NCBI GenBank assembly: GCA_003331305.1
Contig: QOQB01000012.1
Span: 1 to 37,460 of the forward strand
DNA: 37,460 nt
Direction of reading: 5' to 3'
Origin: Flavobacteriales bacterium
GTDB taxonomy: Bacteria > Bacteroidota > Bacteroidia > Flavobacteriales > Flavobacteriaceae
This document shows, in pieces, positions 1 through 8,170 of this stretch (its first letter is position 1; every line of letters starts with the position of its first letter). Both the position numbers and the translations under genes were made by a program. A model generated the notes under the pieces. It did not search any database. It was given only the letters and a program-made list of their open reading frames with translations, and was not told the DNA's origin.

Positions 1-195
1 ATGCTGATAAATGATATTATGAAGGATTATTCCAAATTTCTCTGGGCTATTCTTCAGTAAAAGGTAGATTGCATACGCGTTACGCACCCGTGCGCCACTC
101 GTCATCTGGTGCAAGCACCAATGTTACCGTTCGACTTGCATGTGTTAAGCCTGCCGCTAGCGTTCATCCTGAGCCAGGATCAAACTCTTCATTGT
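1..195 (-). rRNA. rrs: 16S ribosomal RNA, 5' end (partial)
   Basis: Read on the minus strand, this contains the universal bacterial 16S start (AGAGTTTGATCCTGGCTCAG at 188-169), followed by the Bacteroidota-type GATGAACGCTAGCGGCAGGC and the helix leading to the GCAAGTCGAACGG region. The mature 5' end is placed near 195 by comparison with the E. coli 16S start. The gene runs off the left edge of the window, so only about 195 of roughly 1,520 bases are present. The variable stretch fits Flavobacteriaceae, but I cannot name a genus. Confidence 0.97.
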
Positions 196-272
196 ATAAC
201 TTTAAATAAAATTAACAACAAAAAAATTGACAAATTAGAGCTGTCTCATGATTGTTTTACTATTCGTATTTC

Positions 273-288
273 CTTCGCCGAAGCGAAG
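273..288 (-). other. UUCG tetraloop hairpin in the 16S leader
   Basis: On the minus-strand transcript this reads CUUCGC-UUCG-GCGAAG: a perfect 6-bp stem closed by C-G around a UUCG tetraloop, one of the most stable small RNA hairpins. It lies about 80 bases upstream of mature 16S and downstream of both rRNA promoters. It is probably a folding or processing landmark in the pre-rRNA leader. The role is inference; the structure is plain in the sequence. Confidence 0.65.
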
Positions 289-349
289 TATACGCGCTGT
301 CATTCTCAATAATTCAATGAACTTTTAACTTTCTTTTTGAAAGCGGTTG

Positions 350-379
350 CAAATATACACTGCTTTTTGGTTTTGACAA
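350..379 (-). promoter_or_regulatory. rRNA promoter P2 (proximal)
   Basis: On the minus strand TTG (379-377), a 19-base spacer and TATATTTG (357-350). This is an exact match to the Bacteroidota -33/-7 consensus with ideal spacing. Transcription would start around 345, giving a leader of about 150 bases before 16S. Confidence 0.8.
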
Positions 380-444
380 CCCCACATGAAAAAAAAATAA
401 ACTTTTTTTTATTTGATGTGATCCACAGCTTTTTTTGCGGATGG

Positions 445-472
445 CAAATATACGACCCTTTTAATTCTACAA
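445..472 (-). promoter_or_regulatory. rRNA promoter P1 (distal)
   Basis: On the minus strand TTG (472-470), a 17-base spacer and TATATTTG (452-445), 95 bp upstream of P2. The bases after each -7 box are alike (GCCATCCGC and GCAACCGC), as expected of a duplicated promoter. It begins only 16 bp past the stop codon of the DUF4294 gene, with no terminator visible between. Confidence 0.7.
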
Positions 473-487
473 ACTCATATTTGTGAT

Positions 488-1096
488 TTATTTTTTAATT
501 TTTTCCTGGGATTGATGCAGTGTTCCGTCAGCAAATGCACGAAGTAGAATCCCCTCGATTAAAGCATCTTCCTCATCATCAGTAGGATTATATGTAGTCT
601 TAAGATCAATGTCAAAAAGTTTTGCTGTCGTTTGGTAGACAAATGCACGCCAACCACTCCGAAGTTTTTTTATCAAGCCATGTGTCGTTTGACCTGTTTC
701 GCGGTGTATTAACTTAACTAAAATACGCCCTTCAGAACGCGTGAGGCGCTTTAATTCATCTTTAAATTCGCCTTCTAAGTAGCGTTCAACGCGTTTGGTG
801 TAACGTTTTCTGGCGCGTTTTCGTTTGATTTTAGACAAGCGGTCGTTCAAAACAACCAAACGTTCCGACGCCATTTTAGCATATGGATACACTTTTAGTG
901 TTCGTTTGCGCAGTCTGTAGTATGTTAAATAGTCGTTATAACTATCAAATTTTAAACTTGGAAGAACAATTACTTCGCCCAAATCCACGTACGGATTAGC
1001 TAAAGTATCGCCCTCAATTATATATATAGGCTGTTCTTGCTGCCCGTAAAGAGAACTGGCAACTGCTAATGCAACCAATAAAACAAGTTTTTGCAT
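488..1096 (-). CDS. DUF4294 domain-containing protein
   Basis: The 202-residue protein has a clear signal peptide (MQKLVLLVALAVASSLYGQ, cleavage near residue 18-19), so it is exported to the periplasm or outer membrane face. The mature part starts with a short beta-like stretch (YIIEGDT.. VDLGEVIVLP), then a strongly basic helical middle (residues 85-130, many K/R) and an acidic turn (PTDDEEDALIEG) near the C-terminus. I recognise it as the DUF4294 family, which is found in Bacteroidota and has no known function. It is divergent from the M42 peptidase gene, with 66 bp between the two start codons. A TACTTTTG -7 box ends five bases before its ATG, so its mRNA may be almost leaderless. It is co-directional with the rRNA operon and has no visible terminator in front of it. 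Confidence 0.8.
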   Translation of the reverse strand: MQKLVLLVALAVASSLYGQQEQPIYIIEGDTLANPYVDLGEVIVLPSLKFDSYNDYLTYYRLRKRTLKVYPYAKMASERLVVLNDRLSKIKRKRARKRYTKRVERYLEGEFKDELKRLTRSEGRILVKLIHRETGQTTHGLIKKLRSGWRAFVYQTTAKLFDIDLKTTYNPTDDEEDALIEGILLRAFADGTLHQSQEKIKK

Positions 1097-1101
1097 CCGT
1101 T

Positions 1102-1109
1102 CAAAAGTA
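1102..1109 (-). promoter_or_regulatory. -7 box for the DUF4294 gene
   Basis: TACTTTTG on the minus strand, exactly five bases (AACGG) before the ATG at 1096. It matches the TAnnTTTG consensus fully, but no TTG is seen at the -33 distance. If used, transcription would begin on or within a few bases of the start codon. Confidence 0.45.
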
Positions 1110-1162
1110 CTAAGATTGTTTTAGGTTTATGTTGTACTTTTAACGCTTTAATTTTTTTCCAA

Positions 1163-2245
1163 ATGAAAAGCATACTCAATAAAAAATCACACGAATTTCT
1201 AGCCAAATATTTAAACAACCCAGCCCCTACCGGCTATGAATGGGAAAGTCAAAAGATATGGATGGATTACCTTAAACCCTATGTAGATGAGTTTATTACT
1301 GATACCTACGGAACTGCAGTAGGGGTTATTAATCCAGAAGCTGACTTTAAAGTGGTCATTGAGGCACATTCGGATGAGATTTCATGGTATGTTAATTACA
1401 TTTCAGAAAAAGGATTGATATCGGTAATACGAAACGGTGGTAGCGATCACCTCATTGCGCCATCAAAATGGGTGGATATCCACACAAAAAACGGGATTGT
1501 CAAAGGGGTTTTTGGCTGGCCTGCCATTCACACGAGAACACCTGGTAAAGAAGAAACCCCTAAAATTGACAATATTACCATAGATGTTGGTGCTGCTACC
1601 AAAGAAGAAGTTGAAAAATTAGGGATTCATGTTGGATGTGTTATCACGTATCCAGATACCTTTCAAGTACTCAATAAAGATAAGTTTGTTTGTCGTGCAC
1701 TTGATAACCGAATTGGTGGATTTATGATTGCGGAAGTGGCACGCCTTTTAAAAGATAACGACATCAAGCTTCCCTTTGGATTGTATGTAACCAATTCGGT
1801 ACAAGAAGAAATTGGGTTACGTGGCGCTGAAATGATTACGCAACGCATCAAGCCTAATGTAGCTATTGTTACAGATGTTTGTCACGACACAACAACTCCG
1901 ATGTTGAATCCAAAAAAGCAAGGTGATAATGCCATAGGCAAAGGCCCCGTAATATCGTATGCTCCTGCGGTTCAGCAATTGCTACGAGATAGAATTATCG
2001 AAACTGCTGAGTCGAAAGAAATTCCATTTCAGCGTTTGGCTTCTTCTCGTTATACTGGCACAGACACCGACGCTTTTGCGTATAGCAATGGTGGCGTTCC
2101 TTCTGCATTGATATCGTTACCTCTAAAATACATGCACACCACTGTAGAAATGGTACATCAAGAGGACGTGGAAAACGTTATCAAATTGATTTTTGAAACG
2201 GTACAAAACATCAAAAACGGCGAGACGTTTAGCTATTTCGCTTAA
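1163..2245 (+). CDS. M42 family metallopeptidase (glutamyl aminopeptidase type)
   Basis: Predicted cytoplasmic di-zinc aminopeptidase of the M42 (MH) family, which forms tetrahedral dodecamers and trims peptides. Counting from the ATG at 1163 (360 residues) the expected metal ligands and catalytic residues are all present: H69 (EAHSDE), D181 (CRALDNR), the E215-E216 pair (SVQEEIG), D238 (TDVCHD) and H325 (KYMHTT). The open frame extends upstream to a TTG at 1091, but that start would overlap the divergent gene and add a hydrophobic stretch not usual in the family; MKSILNKKSHEFL is the usual beginning, so I choose 1163. Its 3' end overlaps the convergent acs gene by 17 bp. No operon partners. 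Confidence 0.92.
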   Translation: MKSILNKKSHEFLAKYLNNPAPTGYEWESQKIWMDYLKPYVDEFITDTYGTAVGVINPEADFKVVIEAHSDEISWYVNYISEKGLISVIRNGGSDHLIAPSKWVDIHTKNGIVKGVFGWPAIHTRTPGKEETPKIDNITIDVGAATKEEVEKLGIHVGCVITYPDTFQVLNKDKFVCRALDNRIGGFMIAEVARLLKDNDIKLPFGLYVTNSVQEEIGLRGAEMITQRIKPNVAIVTDVCHDTTTPMLNPKKQGDNAIGKGPVISYAPAVQQLLRDRIIETAESKEIPFQRLASSRYTGTDTDAFAYSNGGVPSALISLPLKYMHTTVEMVHQEDVENVIKLIFETVQNIKNGETFSYFA

Positions 2246-4115
2246 TCTCCTCTATAATTTCAGGATTTAGTAAGGTAGAAACATCGCCCAATTGATCATA
2301 TTCACCTGAAGCAAGTTTGCGTAAGATTCTACGCATAATTTTACCGCTTCTTGTTTTGGGTAAACCACTCACCACTTGTATGCGGTCAGGCTTGGCGATT
2401 GGACCAATGGTTTTTGATACCAATGCGCGGAGTTCGTCAGTCAATTTGTTAGATTCAACTTTAGCATTAGGGATAACAAAAGCGTGCAATGCATTCCCTT
2501 TAACATCATGTGGAAAGCCAACAACAGCACTCTCTACGACAGATTCATGTGCGTTTAGCGCATTTTCAATAGGCGCCGTTCCAAGGTTATGTCCAGAAAC
2601 AATCACCACATCGTCTACCCTACCCGTAATACGGAAGTTTCCTTCGGCATCACGAAGTGCGCCATCACCAGGGAAATAATATCCTGGATAGGCTGAGAAG
2701 TACACGTTTTTATACCGTTCGTGGTCACCCCAAATAGTTCGCGCAATAGAAGGCCAAGGATGTTTTATTGCCAATATTCCTTCTGTTTCGCCTTCAATTT
2801 CGTTGCCTTCGTTATCAAGCAACACTACTTGAACACCCGGCATGGGTAATGTGGCATAGGTCGGTTTTTGAGGAGTTACACCTGCCAATGAGGTAATCAA
2901 AATACCCCCAGTTTCGGTTTGCCACCACGTATCTACAATAGGACAATTGTGTTTACCTACATGTTTATCATACCAATGCCAGGCTTCTGCATTTATCGGT
3001 TCCCCTACTGAACCCAGTACTTTTAGTGATGATAAGTCGTGTTTGTTAACCAATTCAACTGGATGCTTTTGCAAAGCACGTATGGCAGTTGGTGCCGTAT
3101 AAAACTGATTTACCTTGTGTTTAGCACACACTTCCCAAAAACGTCCATAATCTGGATAGGACGGAACGCCTTCAAACATCACCGTTGTAGCGCCAACAGC
3201 CAAAGGGCCGTATACAATATAGGAGTGTCCAGTAATCCATCCGATATCTGCTGTGCACCAATACACATCGCCTTTTTGATATTGGAATACATTTTGAAAC
3301 GAATAGGCAGTATATACCATATAGCCGCCGCAGGAATGCACCATACCTTTTGGCTTTCCAGTAGACCCCGAAGTGTATAATATAAAAAGTGGGTCTTCGC
3401 TGTCCATCACCTCAGCGGGACAATTATCGTTGACTTTTTCAAGTTCTTCGTGCCACCACAAATCCATATTATTCCACGATACGTCTTGACCTGTACGCTT
3501 AAGAACTATGCAGTTATTTATTGACGGGCAAGATGTTAATGCTTCGTCTGCAATGTCTTTTAGCGGAGTTACTTTAGCTCCACGGAATCCCCCATCAGCT
3601 GTTAGCAATATGCTGCATTCCGCATCATTTATTCGAGCTGCGAGTGCCGTTGCTGAAAATCCTGCAAAAACTACTGAATGAATGGCACCAATCCGCGCGC
3701 ATGCCAAAACGGCAATTGCCAACTCGGGAGTCATGGGCATGTAAATACATATCCTATCTCCTTTTTTGGCGCCGTTAGCTTTTAGCATATTTGCCGCACG
3801 ACAAACCCTGCTATGCAATTCGCTGTATGAAATATGCTGTGCAGCGTCGTTAGGGTCATTGGGTTCAAAAATGATAGCGGTTTTATCTGGTTGGGTTTTA
3901 AGATGCCTATCCAAACAATTTTCAGTAATATTCAGCTTACCACCTAAAAACCAACTTACTTTGGGAGTGTGAAAGTCGTATTCCAACACCTTATCCCACT
4001 TTTCGTACCATTCAAATTGATTTGCAATATTCTCCCAAAAAACTTCTGGTTGCGCTGAAGCCTGCTCTTTTGCTTTTGTGTAATCTGCTATTGAACGATA
4101 TGACAAACCCTCCAT
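2229..4115 (-). CDS. acs: acetate--CoA ligase (acetyl-CoA synthetase)
   Basis: Converts acetate, ATP and CoA to acetyl-CoA via acetyl-AMP; cytoplasmic. The 628-residue protein has the adenylate-forming P-loop TSGSTGKPKG, the WWQTETGG motif of the acyl-binding core, the hinge region TGRVDDVVIVSGHNLG and the C-terminal PKTRSGKIMRR whose lysine (about K592) is the one acetylated in related enzymes and needed for adenylation. Length is near the family norm (about 630-650). A GTG at 4130 would add five residues, but a TATTTTCG -7 box sits directly against it, so the ATG at 4115, with about 15 bases after the box, is the better start. The 3' end overlaps the M42 gene. Confidence 0.96.
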   Translation of the reverse strand: MEGLSYRSIADYTKAKEQASAQPEVFWENIANQFEWYEKWDKVLEYDFHTPKVSWFLGGKLNITENCLDRHLKTQPDKTAIIFEPNDPNDAAQHISYSELHSRVCRAANMLKANGAKKGDRICIYMPMTPELAIAVLACARIGAIHSVVFAGFSATALAARINDAECSILLTADGGFRGAKVTPLKDIADEALTSCPSINNCIVLKRTGQDVSWNNMDLWWHEELEKVNDNCPAEVMDSEDPLFILYTSGSTGKPKGMVHSCGGYMVYTAYSFQNVFQYQKGDVYWCTADIGWITGHSYIVYGPLAVGATTVMFEGVPSYPDYGRFWEVCAKHKVNQFYTAPTAIRALQKHPVELVNKHDLSSLKVLGSVGEPINAEAWHWYDKHVGKHNCPIVDTWWQTETGGILITSLAGVTPQKPTYATLPMPGVQVVLLDNEGNEIEGETEGILAIKHPWPSIARTIWGDHERYKNVYFSAYPGYYFPGDGALRDAEGNFRITGRVDDVVIVSGHNLGTAPIENALNAHESVVESAVVGFPHDVKGNALHAFVIPNAKVESNKLTDELRALVSKTIGPIAKPDRIQVVSGLPKTRSGKIMRRILRKLASGEYDQLGDVSTLLNPEIIEEIKRNS

Positions 4116-4130
4116 AAAATATATTTTCAC

Positions 4131-4138
4131 CGAAAATA
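4131..4138 (-). promoter_or_regulatory. -7 box for acs
   Basis: TATTTTCG on the minus strand, 15 bases before the ATG at 4115, one base off TAnnTTTG. The same TTCG variant occurs before the ABC exporter gene and the immunophilin gene in this window. No -33 TTG at standard spacing. It argues against the GTG start at 4130. Confidence 0.4.
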
Positions 4139-4181
4139 CTAAAATAACTCAGCTAATGGTGCAATTATTTAAATTGTAAAG

Positions 4182-4202
4182 CAGTATTTTGCTGTTTTAA
4201 AA
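4182..4202 (-). terminator. possible weak terminator after the M3 peptidase gene
   Basis: Just downstream of the stop codon at 4218 the minus strand can fold AAAACAG / CTGCTTT, a 7-bp stem with one G-U pair around a 7-base loop. The following bases are A/T-rich, but there is no long T run. Only a weak candidate. Confidence 0.25.
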
Positions 4203-4217
4203 GCTTAATGTGTAATA

Positions 4218-6344
4218 TTATTGGGTTACAGGAAAGCCCCTTGCGCGCATCAACGCATCAATAGATGCATCGCGTCCTCGGAACATACGGTATACCTCTG
4301 CAGGGTCAATCGAATTGCGTGGTGCAAACAAATAAGCAACAAGTTTATTTGCCATTTCTTCGTCATAAAATCCACCGGGAGCTTCTCTAAAGGCTTCGGA
4401 GGCGTCAGCGGTGAGTACATCCGCCCACATGTAGCCGTAGTAAGCTGTGGCATAACCCTCTCCGGAAAACACATGCCCAAAGTGTGGAGTACGGTGACGC
4501 ATGGGTAATTCTTTTGGCATTTTCAGATCAGCTAAAGTTTTCCGTTCAAAAGCTTTAACATCAATTTGGATTGGGTCTGCCAAATGCAATTTCATGTCCA
4601 TTAAAGCAGACGCCAAATACTCTGTTGTTGCAAAACCTTGGTTAAAAGTGGCTGCCTTTTTGATTTTTAACACAAGTGATTCTGGCATGGGTTCGCCCGT
4701 TTTCTGATGTACCAAAAAGCGATCAATGACTTCATCAGTAGCCAACCAACGTTCCAAAAGTTGTGATTGAAATTCAGTGTAATCGCGCACGCCCCCATTC
4801 AGGGTTGGATACTTAACATTCGAAGCGAAAAAGTGAAGTGCATGCCCAAATTCGTGAAAAAACGTTGTGGCATCGTCCCATGAAATCAATAGGGCCTCGC
4901 CAGGCGCAGGTTTTACAAAATTAGAATTATTTGATGCCAATACGTTCTTTTTACCGTCAAAAGTAGAATAGCTACGGTACGTTGTGGCCCACGCACCTGA
5001 GCGTTTTCCTTCTCTAGCGTAAGGGTCTAAATACCACAATCCAATGTGATCTCCCGAATCTTTGTCGGTTACTTCCCACACCTTAACATCCTCATGGAAT
5101 ACAGGAACCGTTCCTTCGGGAACGGGTGAAAACACATAACCAAATAATCTTCCTGCCACATAGTGCATGGCATCTGTAAGCTTGTCCATTTGTAAATACT
5201 GCTTGACTTCATCGGAGTCCAAATCGTATTTTGCCTTACGCACTTTTTCGGCATAGTATCTGTAATCCCATGGCGCAATGGTAATGTTATCGCCATTAGC
5301 AGTAGCTACTTGCTGCATATCTTCAACTTCTTCGGCTACCCGGGCAATGGCAGCTGGCCATACAGCTTCCATAAGTGCTAAGGCATTTTCGGGATTTTTT
5401 GCCATGCGATTTTGTAAGCGCCATTGTGCAAAATTGTCGTACCCAAGAAGTCCAACACGCTCTTTTCGAAGTTTTAAAATTTGTGCTATGATGTCTTTAT
5501 TGTCATATTCGTCATTATTATCTCCTCTAGAATAATAATTTGTCCACACTTGCTTTCGCAATTCACGGACTGTAGAATACGTCAAAAAAGGGTCCATTGA
5601 AGAACGTGTATTCGTAACCGCATACTCCCCTGCCCTGTCTTTACTATCGGCTATACGAGCAGCTGATTTGATAAAAGCATCAGGCAAACCATCCAGTTGA
5701 TCTTCAGTTAAATACGTAACATAATTTTCTTCGTCGTGTAGCACATTATTAGAAAAATTGGTGTAGAGAGTCGATAGCTCTTTATTGATTTCTGCGTAGC
5801 GTTTCTTTTTTTCTGCATCTAAATTAGCACCACTCATGGCAAAACTTTGATAGGTGAGCTCCACTACACGTTGTTGATCAGCAGGAAGTGGTTCGTCTTT
5901 TGAATTCTTGTAAATTGTTTTGACACGTTGAAACAGCGCTTCATTTTGAGTGATTTTTGATTGAAATTCCGAAAACAAGGGGGCTAGTTCGCTTTGCACT
6001 TCGCGAAATTCAGGAGATGACAAATTACTACTAAAAACACCATAGTATGCAAAAGCACGGTCGAGCGGTGCCCCCGAGCGCTCCATTTCTTCTATAGTGT
6101 TTTCAAAAGTTGGAGGTTCAGAGTTAGAAGCTATTGCTTCCATTTCTTCAAGACTTAACTCCATAGCTTTGAGCATAGCTGGCTTTACGTCAGCTACCTC
6201 CACTCGGTCAAAAGCAGGTATTCCTTGATAAGCTCCTTCCCAAGGTTTTAACATGGGGTTCGTAAATGTCATGGTTTGTGTGCAAGCCATCAAAAAAATA
6301 GTAAAAATGGTTAAGCCAACATAAATTATATTTGAAGTTTTCAT
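4218..6344 (-). CDS. dcp: M3 family metallopeptidase (peptidyl-dipeptidase Dcp type), lipoprotein
   Basis: A 708-residue zinc peptidase of the thimet/Dcp family, which removes dipeptides from peptide C-termini. The zinc motif HEFGH is at residues 497-501 in the context TTFFHEFGHALHFF, with the third ligand in the helix that follows and a further conserved block RHRTPHFGHVFSGEGYATAYYGYMW split between residues 635 and 665. The N-terminus is a lipoprotein signal (IFTIFLMAC, lipobox cysteine at residue 21), so it is likely anchored in a membrane and acts outside the cytoplasm, unlike E. coli Dcp but common in this phylum. It is a single gene between acs and the GlsB-type gene. An 11-bp perfect inverted repeat lies 38 bp upstream. 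The family call is firm; the exact specificity is inferred. Confidence 0.93.
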   Translation of the reverse strand: MKTSNIIYVGLTIFTIFLMACTQTMTFTNPMLKPWEGAYQGIPAFDRVEVADVKPAMLKAMELSLEEMEAIASNSEPPTFENTIEEMERSGAPLDRAFAYYGVFSSNLSSPEFREVQSELAPLFSEFQSKITQNEALFQRVKTIYKNSKDEPLPADQQRVVELTYQSFAMSGANLDAEKKKRYAEINKELSTLYTNFSNNVLHDEENYVTYLTEDQLDGLPDAFIKSAARIADSKDRAGEYAVTNTRSSMDPFLTYSTVRELRKQVWTNYYSRGDNNDEYDNKDIIAQILKLRKERVGLLGYDNFAQWRLQNRMAKNPENALALMEAVWPAAIARVAEEVEDMQQVATANGDNITIAPWDYRYYAEKVRKAKYDLDSDEVKQYLQMDKLTDAMHYVAGRLFGYVFSPVPEGTVPVFHEDVKVWEVTDKDSGDHIGLWYLDPYAREGKRSGAWATTYRSYSTFDGKKNVLASNNSNFVKPAPGEALLISWDDATTFFHEFGHALHFFASNVKYPTLNGGVRDYTEFQSQLLERWLATDEVIDRFLVHQKTGEPMPESLVLKIKKAATFNQGFATTEYLASALMDMKLHLADPIQIDVKAFERKTLADLKMPKELPMRHRTPHFGHVFSGEGYATAYYGYMWADVLTADASEAFREAPGGFYDEEMANKLVAYLFAPRNSIDPAEVYRMFRGRDASIDALMRARGFPVTQ

Positions 6345-6381
6345 AAAAATTTACTTAACAAAATTGTGTTTAAAATAGTTG

Positions 6382-6421
6382 AAATTACATAAATTTTAAA
6401 AGCCTTTAACTTATGTAATTT
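6382..6421. repeat. 11-bp perfect inverted repeat between the GlsB-type gene and the M3 peptidase gene
   Basis: AAATTACATAA (6382-6392) and its exact complement TTATGTAATTT (6411-6421) are separated by 18 bases, whose inner part (TTTTAAAAGCCTTTAA) can pair further. It lies downstream of the GlsB-type gene and upstream of the M3 peptidase gene, both on the minus strand. It could be a 3'-end hairpin for the first or an operator/leader hairpin for the second. No adjacent T run makes it an ordinary intrinsic terminator. Confidence 0.5.
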
Positions 6422-6467
6422 TTGATAAAAAACATACCCGAGATGTAGATCCTTTGGATTGAATTGA

Positions 6468-6725
6468 TTAGTTTTTTTTAACAAGCCCAATAACGAAAAG
6501 CAAAATTGCAGCACCTATAAATGCTGAAATAAGTGATCCGATGAGCCCACTTCCAAAGTCAATGTCAAGCGACTCAGGACCAAAAAGCCAACCGCCTAAA
6601 AGCGCTCCAGCAACACCAATTAAAAGATTAATAATAATTCCATAGCCTTTTCCTTTCATAAGTTTACCAGCAAGGAAACCAGCCACTATACCAATACTAA
6701 TAAACCAAAATAAGTTAGGTTCCAT
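6468..6725 (-). CDS. GlsB/YeaQ/YmgE family small membrane protein
   Basis: An 85-residue protein with three hydrophobic segments (residues about 4-20, 25-48 and 58-82) and the repeated glycine patterns IGIVAGFLAGKL, LIGVAGALLGGWLFG and GSLISAFIGAAILLFVIG, which are typical of the transglycosylase-associated/GlsB family of inner membrane stress proteins. The biochemical function of the family is not established. I choose the ATG at 6725 (MEPNLFWFISIG); the frame runs on to 6752, but those nine residues are charged and unlike the family. A TATATTTG -7 box lies at 6757-6750, 24 bases before this ATG. Confidence 0.85.
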   Translation of the reverse strand: MEPNLFWFISIGIVAGFLAGKLMKGKGYGIIINLLIGVAGALLGGWLFGPESLDIDFGSGLIGSLISAFIGAAILLFVIGLVKKN

Positions 6726-6749
6726 ATTTAATTTAGATTTAGGGTTAAA

Positions 6750-6757
6750 CAAATATA
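6750..6757 (-). promoter_or_regulatory. -7 box for the GlsB-type gene
   Basis: TATATTTG on the minus strand, a full match to TAnnTTTG, 24 bases before the ATG at 6725. It overlaps the longer open frame that begins at 6752, which supports the shorter start. Confidence 0.45.
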
Positions 6758-6799
6758 GATCAAAATTACGTGATATTTTATCATTTTAATACATAAAAA

Positions 6800-6827
6800 A
6801 TAAAAAAAATGAGAATACTGTAATTCT
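6800..6827 (-). terminator. possible terminator at the end of pyrD
   Basis: On the minus strand AGAAT-TACAGT-ATTCT (6827-6812) overlaps the pyrD stop codon and is followed by CATTTTTTTTATTTTTT. The T-rich tail is good, but the stem is only five A/T-rich pairs, so confidence is modest. Confidence 0.4.
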
Positions 6828-7839
6828 AAAGTTTCTTATTGATATTACACACTGAAGCAGGGCCTTCATAAACGAAGCCCGTGTATAATTGAATCAAAGA
6901 AGCACCTGCATCCAGTTTTTCCTTTGCATCGCTGGGGGTGTGTATTCCGCCAACTCCGACAATAGGAAATGCGCCTTTGCTATGTGTATGCAAATAACGT
7001 ATCACTTCTGTACTGCGTTTGTTTAAGGGTTTGCCGCTTAATCCACCTGACTGACTCGTTAGGGTTTCGTTGCTTTTCAATCCGTCACGAGCTAGTGTAG
7101 TGTTCGTTGCGATTACACCATCAATCTTTGTAACTTCTACAATATCAATAATATCTGACAACTGTGTGTCCGTCAGGTCTGGGGCTATTTTTAGCAATAT
7201 GGGCTTTCGTTTGGGTTTGCTATTATTTTGTTTTTGGAGCGTATTTAGTAAAGCCGTAAGGGGTTCTTTTTCTTGTAAATCGCGTAAGTTGGGTGTATTT
7301 GGAGAACTGACATTTACTACAAAATAATCTACCACATCAAATAATACATCAAAGCAAATGAGGTAATCCTCTTGAGCATTGTTATTGGGTGTTGTTTTAT
7401 TTTTACCAATATTTCCGCCAATAATAATATTTTTATTGCGCTTTAGTCGTTTGGCAGCAGCCTCTACGCCTTCGTTGTTAAAGCCCATTCTATTAATGAT
7501 GCCTTTGTCTTTTTTGAGACGAAACAAACGGGGTTTAGGGTTTCCTCCCTGTGGTTTAGGGGTAACAGTGCCAATTTCGATGAATCCAAAACCAAAATTT
7601 GAAAGTTCCCTAAACAGTTTTGCATCTTTATCAAAACCCGCTGCAAGTCCCACAGGGTTTGGAAAATGAATCCCGAACACTTCCTTCTGCAAAGAAGGTT
7701 TTTTGGAACTGTATAACTTTCTTACCAGCCCTCCCATAAATGGGATACGATGCAAAACACGAATAGCTGCAAAGGAAAAATAATGCACCCATTCAGGGTC
7801 AAACAAAAACAATATGGGTCGAATAACGCGTTTATACAT
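6826..7839 (-). CDS. pyrD: dihydroorotate dehydrogenase (quinone), class 2
   Basis: Oxidises dihydroorotate to orotate in pyrimidine synthesis and passes electrons to the quinone pool at the inner membrane face. The 337 residues begin with the amphipathic membrane-binding helix of class 2 enzymes (residues 1-40). The FMN barrel follows: [30 protein letters not shown], the catalytic serine segment [19 protein letters not shown], and the phosphate-binding GVGGI near the end. Serine rather than cysteine in the active-site loop is the class 2 mark. The yajC terminator lies in the 38-bp gap upstream, so it probably has its own promoter or depends on readthrough, although I see no good -7 box. Confidence 0.96.
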   Translation of the reverse strand: MYKRVIRPILFLFDPEWVHYFSFAAIRVLHRIPFMGGLVRKLYSSKKPSLQKEVFGIHFPNPVGLAAGFDKDAKLFRELSNFGFGFIEIGTVTPKPQGGNPKPRLFRLKKDKGIINRMGFNNEGVEAAAKRLKRNKNIIIGGNIGKNKTTPNNNAQEDYLICFDVLFDVVDYFVVNVSSPNTPNLRDLQEKEPLTALLNTLQKQNNSKPKRKPILLKIAPDLTDTQLSDIIDIVEVTKIDGVIATNTTLARDGLKSNETLTSQSGGLSGKPLNKRSTEVIRYLHTHSKGAFPIVGVGGIHTPSDAKEKLDAGASLIQLYTGFVYEGPASVCNINKKL

Positions 7840-7843
7840 ATTT

Positions 7844-7872
7844 AAAAAAAAAGCACCTCAATTGAAGTGCTT
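7844..7872 (-). terminator. intrinsic terminator after yajC
   Basis: On the minus strand AAGCACTTC-AATT-GAGGTGCTTTTTTTTT: a stem of seven pairs (one G-U, GCACTTC/GAGGTGC, extendable by flanking A-T pairs), a 4-base loop and a run of nine T. It sits just after the yajC stop and ends the nusB-DUF1573-yajC transcript before pyrD. This is one of only two strong intrinsic terminators in the window. Confidence 0.85.
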
Positions 7873-7877
7873 TACGA

Positions 7878-8159
7878 TTATTTTTTAGCACCAGTAGATC
7901 GACGCTGGCTCATCTCATGTGAGATAAAGCTTCTTTCCATCTTAACTTTCCCTGCCATGGTTTCAATCACGCAAGAATCGTTACTTTCGTTTACTTCGAC
8001 TACTTTGCCATGAATACCGCCCTTAGTAACAACTAAGTCACCTTTTTTAAGGCTATTTTTAAAATTACGTTCTTTTTTTGCACGACGTTGCTGCGGTAGT
8101 ATTAAAAACAAAAACATGACCGCGAACATGAGTAGTAAAAAGGGTAGTTGGTTTCCCAT
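7878..8159 (-). CDS. yajC: preprotein translocase subunit YajC
   Basis: A 93-residue protein with one N-terminal membrane helix (LPFLLLMFAVMFLFLILPQQRRAKKE split at residue 24) followed by a small cytoplasmic domain with the family pattern LKKGDLVVTKGGIHGKVVEV. YajC associates with SecDF and the Sec translocase. It is the last gene of a nusB-DUF1573-yajC run, 11 bp after the DUF1573 gene, and is followed at once by a strong terminator. SecA is encoded 13 kb away. Confidence 0.95.
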   Translation of the reverse strand: MGNQLPFLLLMFAVMFLFLILPQQRRAKKERNFKNSLKKGDLVVTKGGIHGKVVEVNESNDSCVIETMAGKVKMERSFISHEMSQRRSTGAKK

Positions 8160-8170
8160 TGATATAAATT

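Noticed and set aside
109-312. 67-residue open frame on the plus strand at the left edge
   Set aside because: It lies across the antisense of the 16S 5' end and its leader; no protein-like features.
421-432. TGTGGATCA-like DnaA box near the rRNA promoters
   Set aside because: A single site with one mismatch to TGTGGATAA and no cluster, no dnaA or dnaN nearby; not an origin.
2317-2679. 120-residue plus-strand frame inside acs, and similar frames inside other genes (for example 3039-3380, 17597-17914)
   Set aside because: Shadows of well-recognised genes on the opposite strand.
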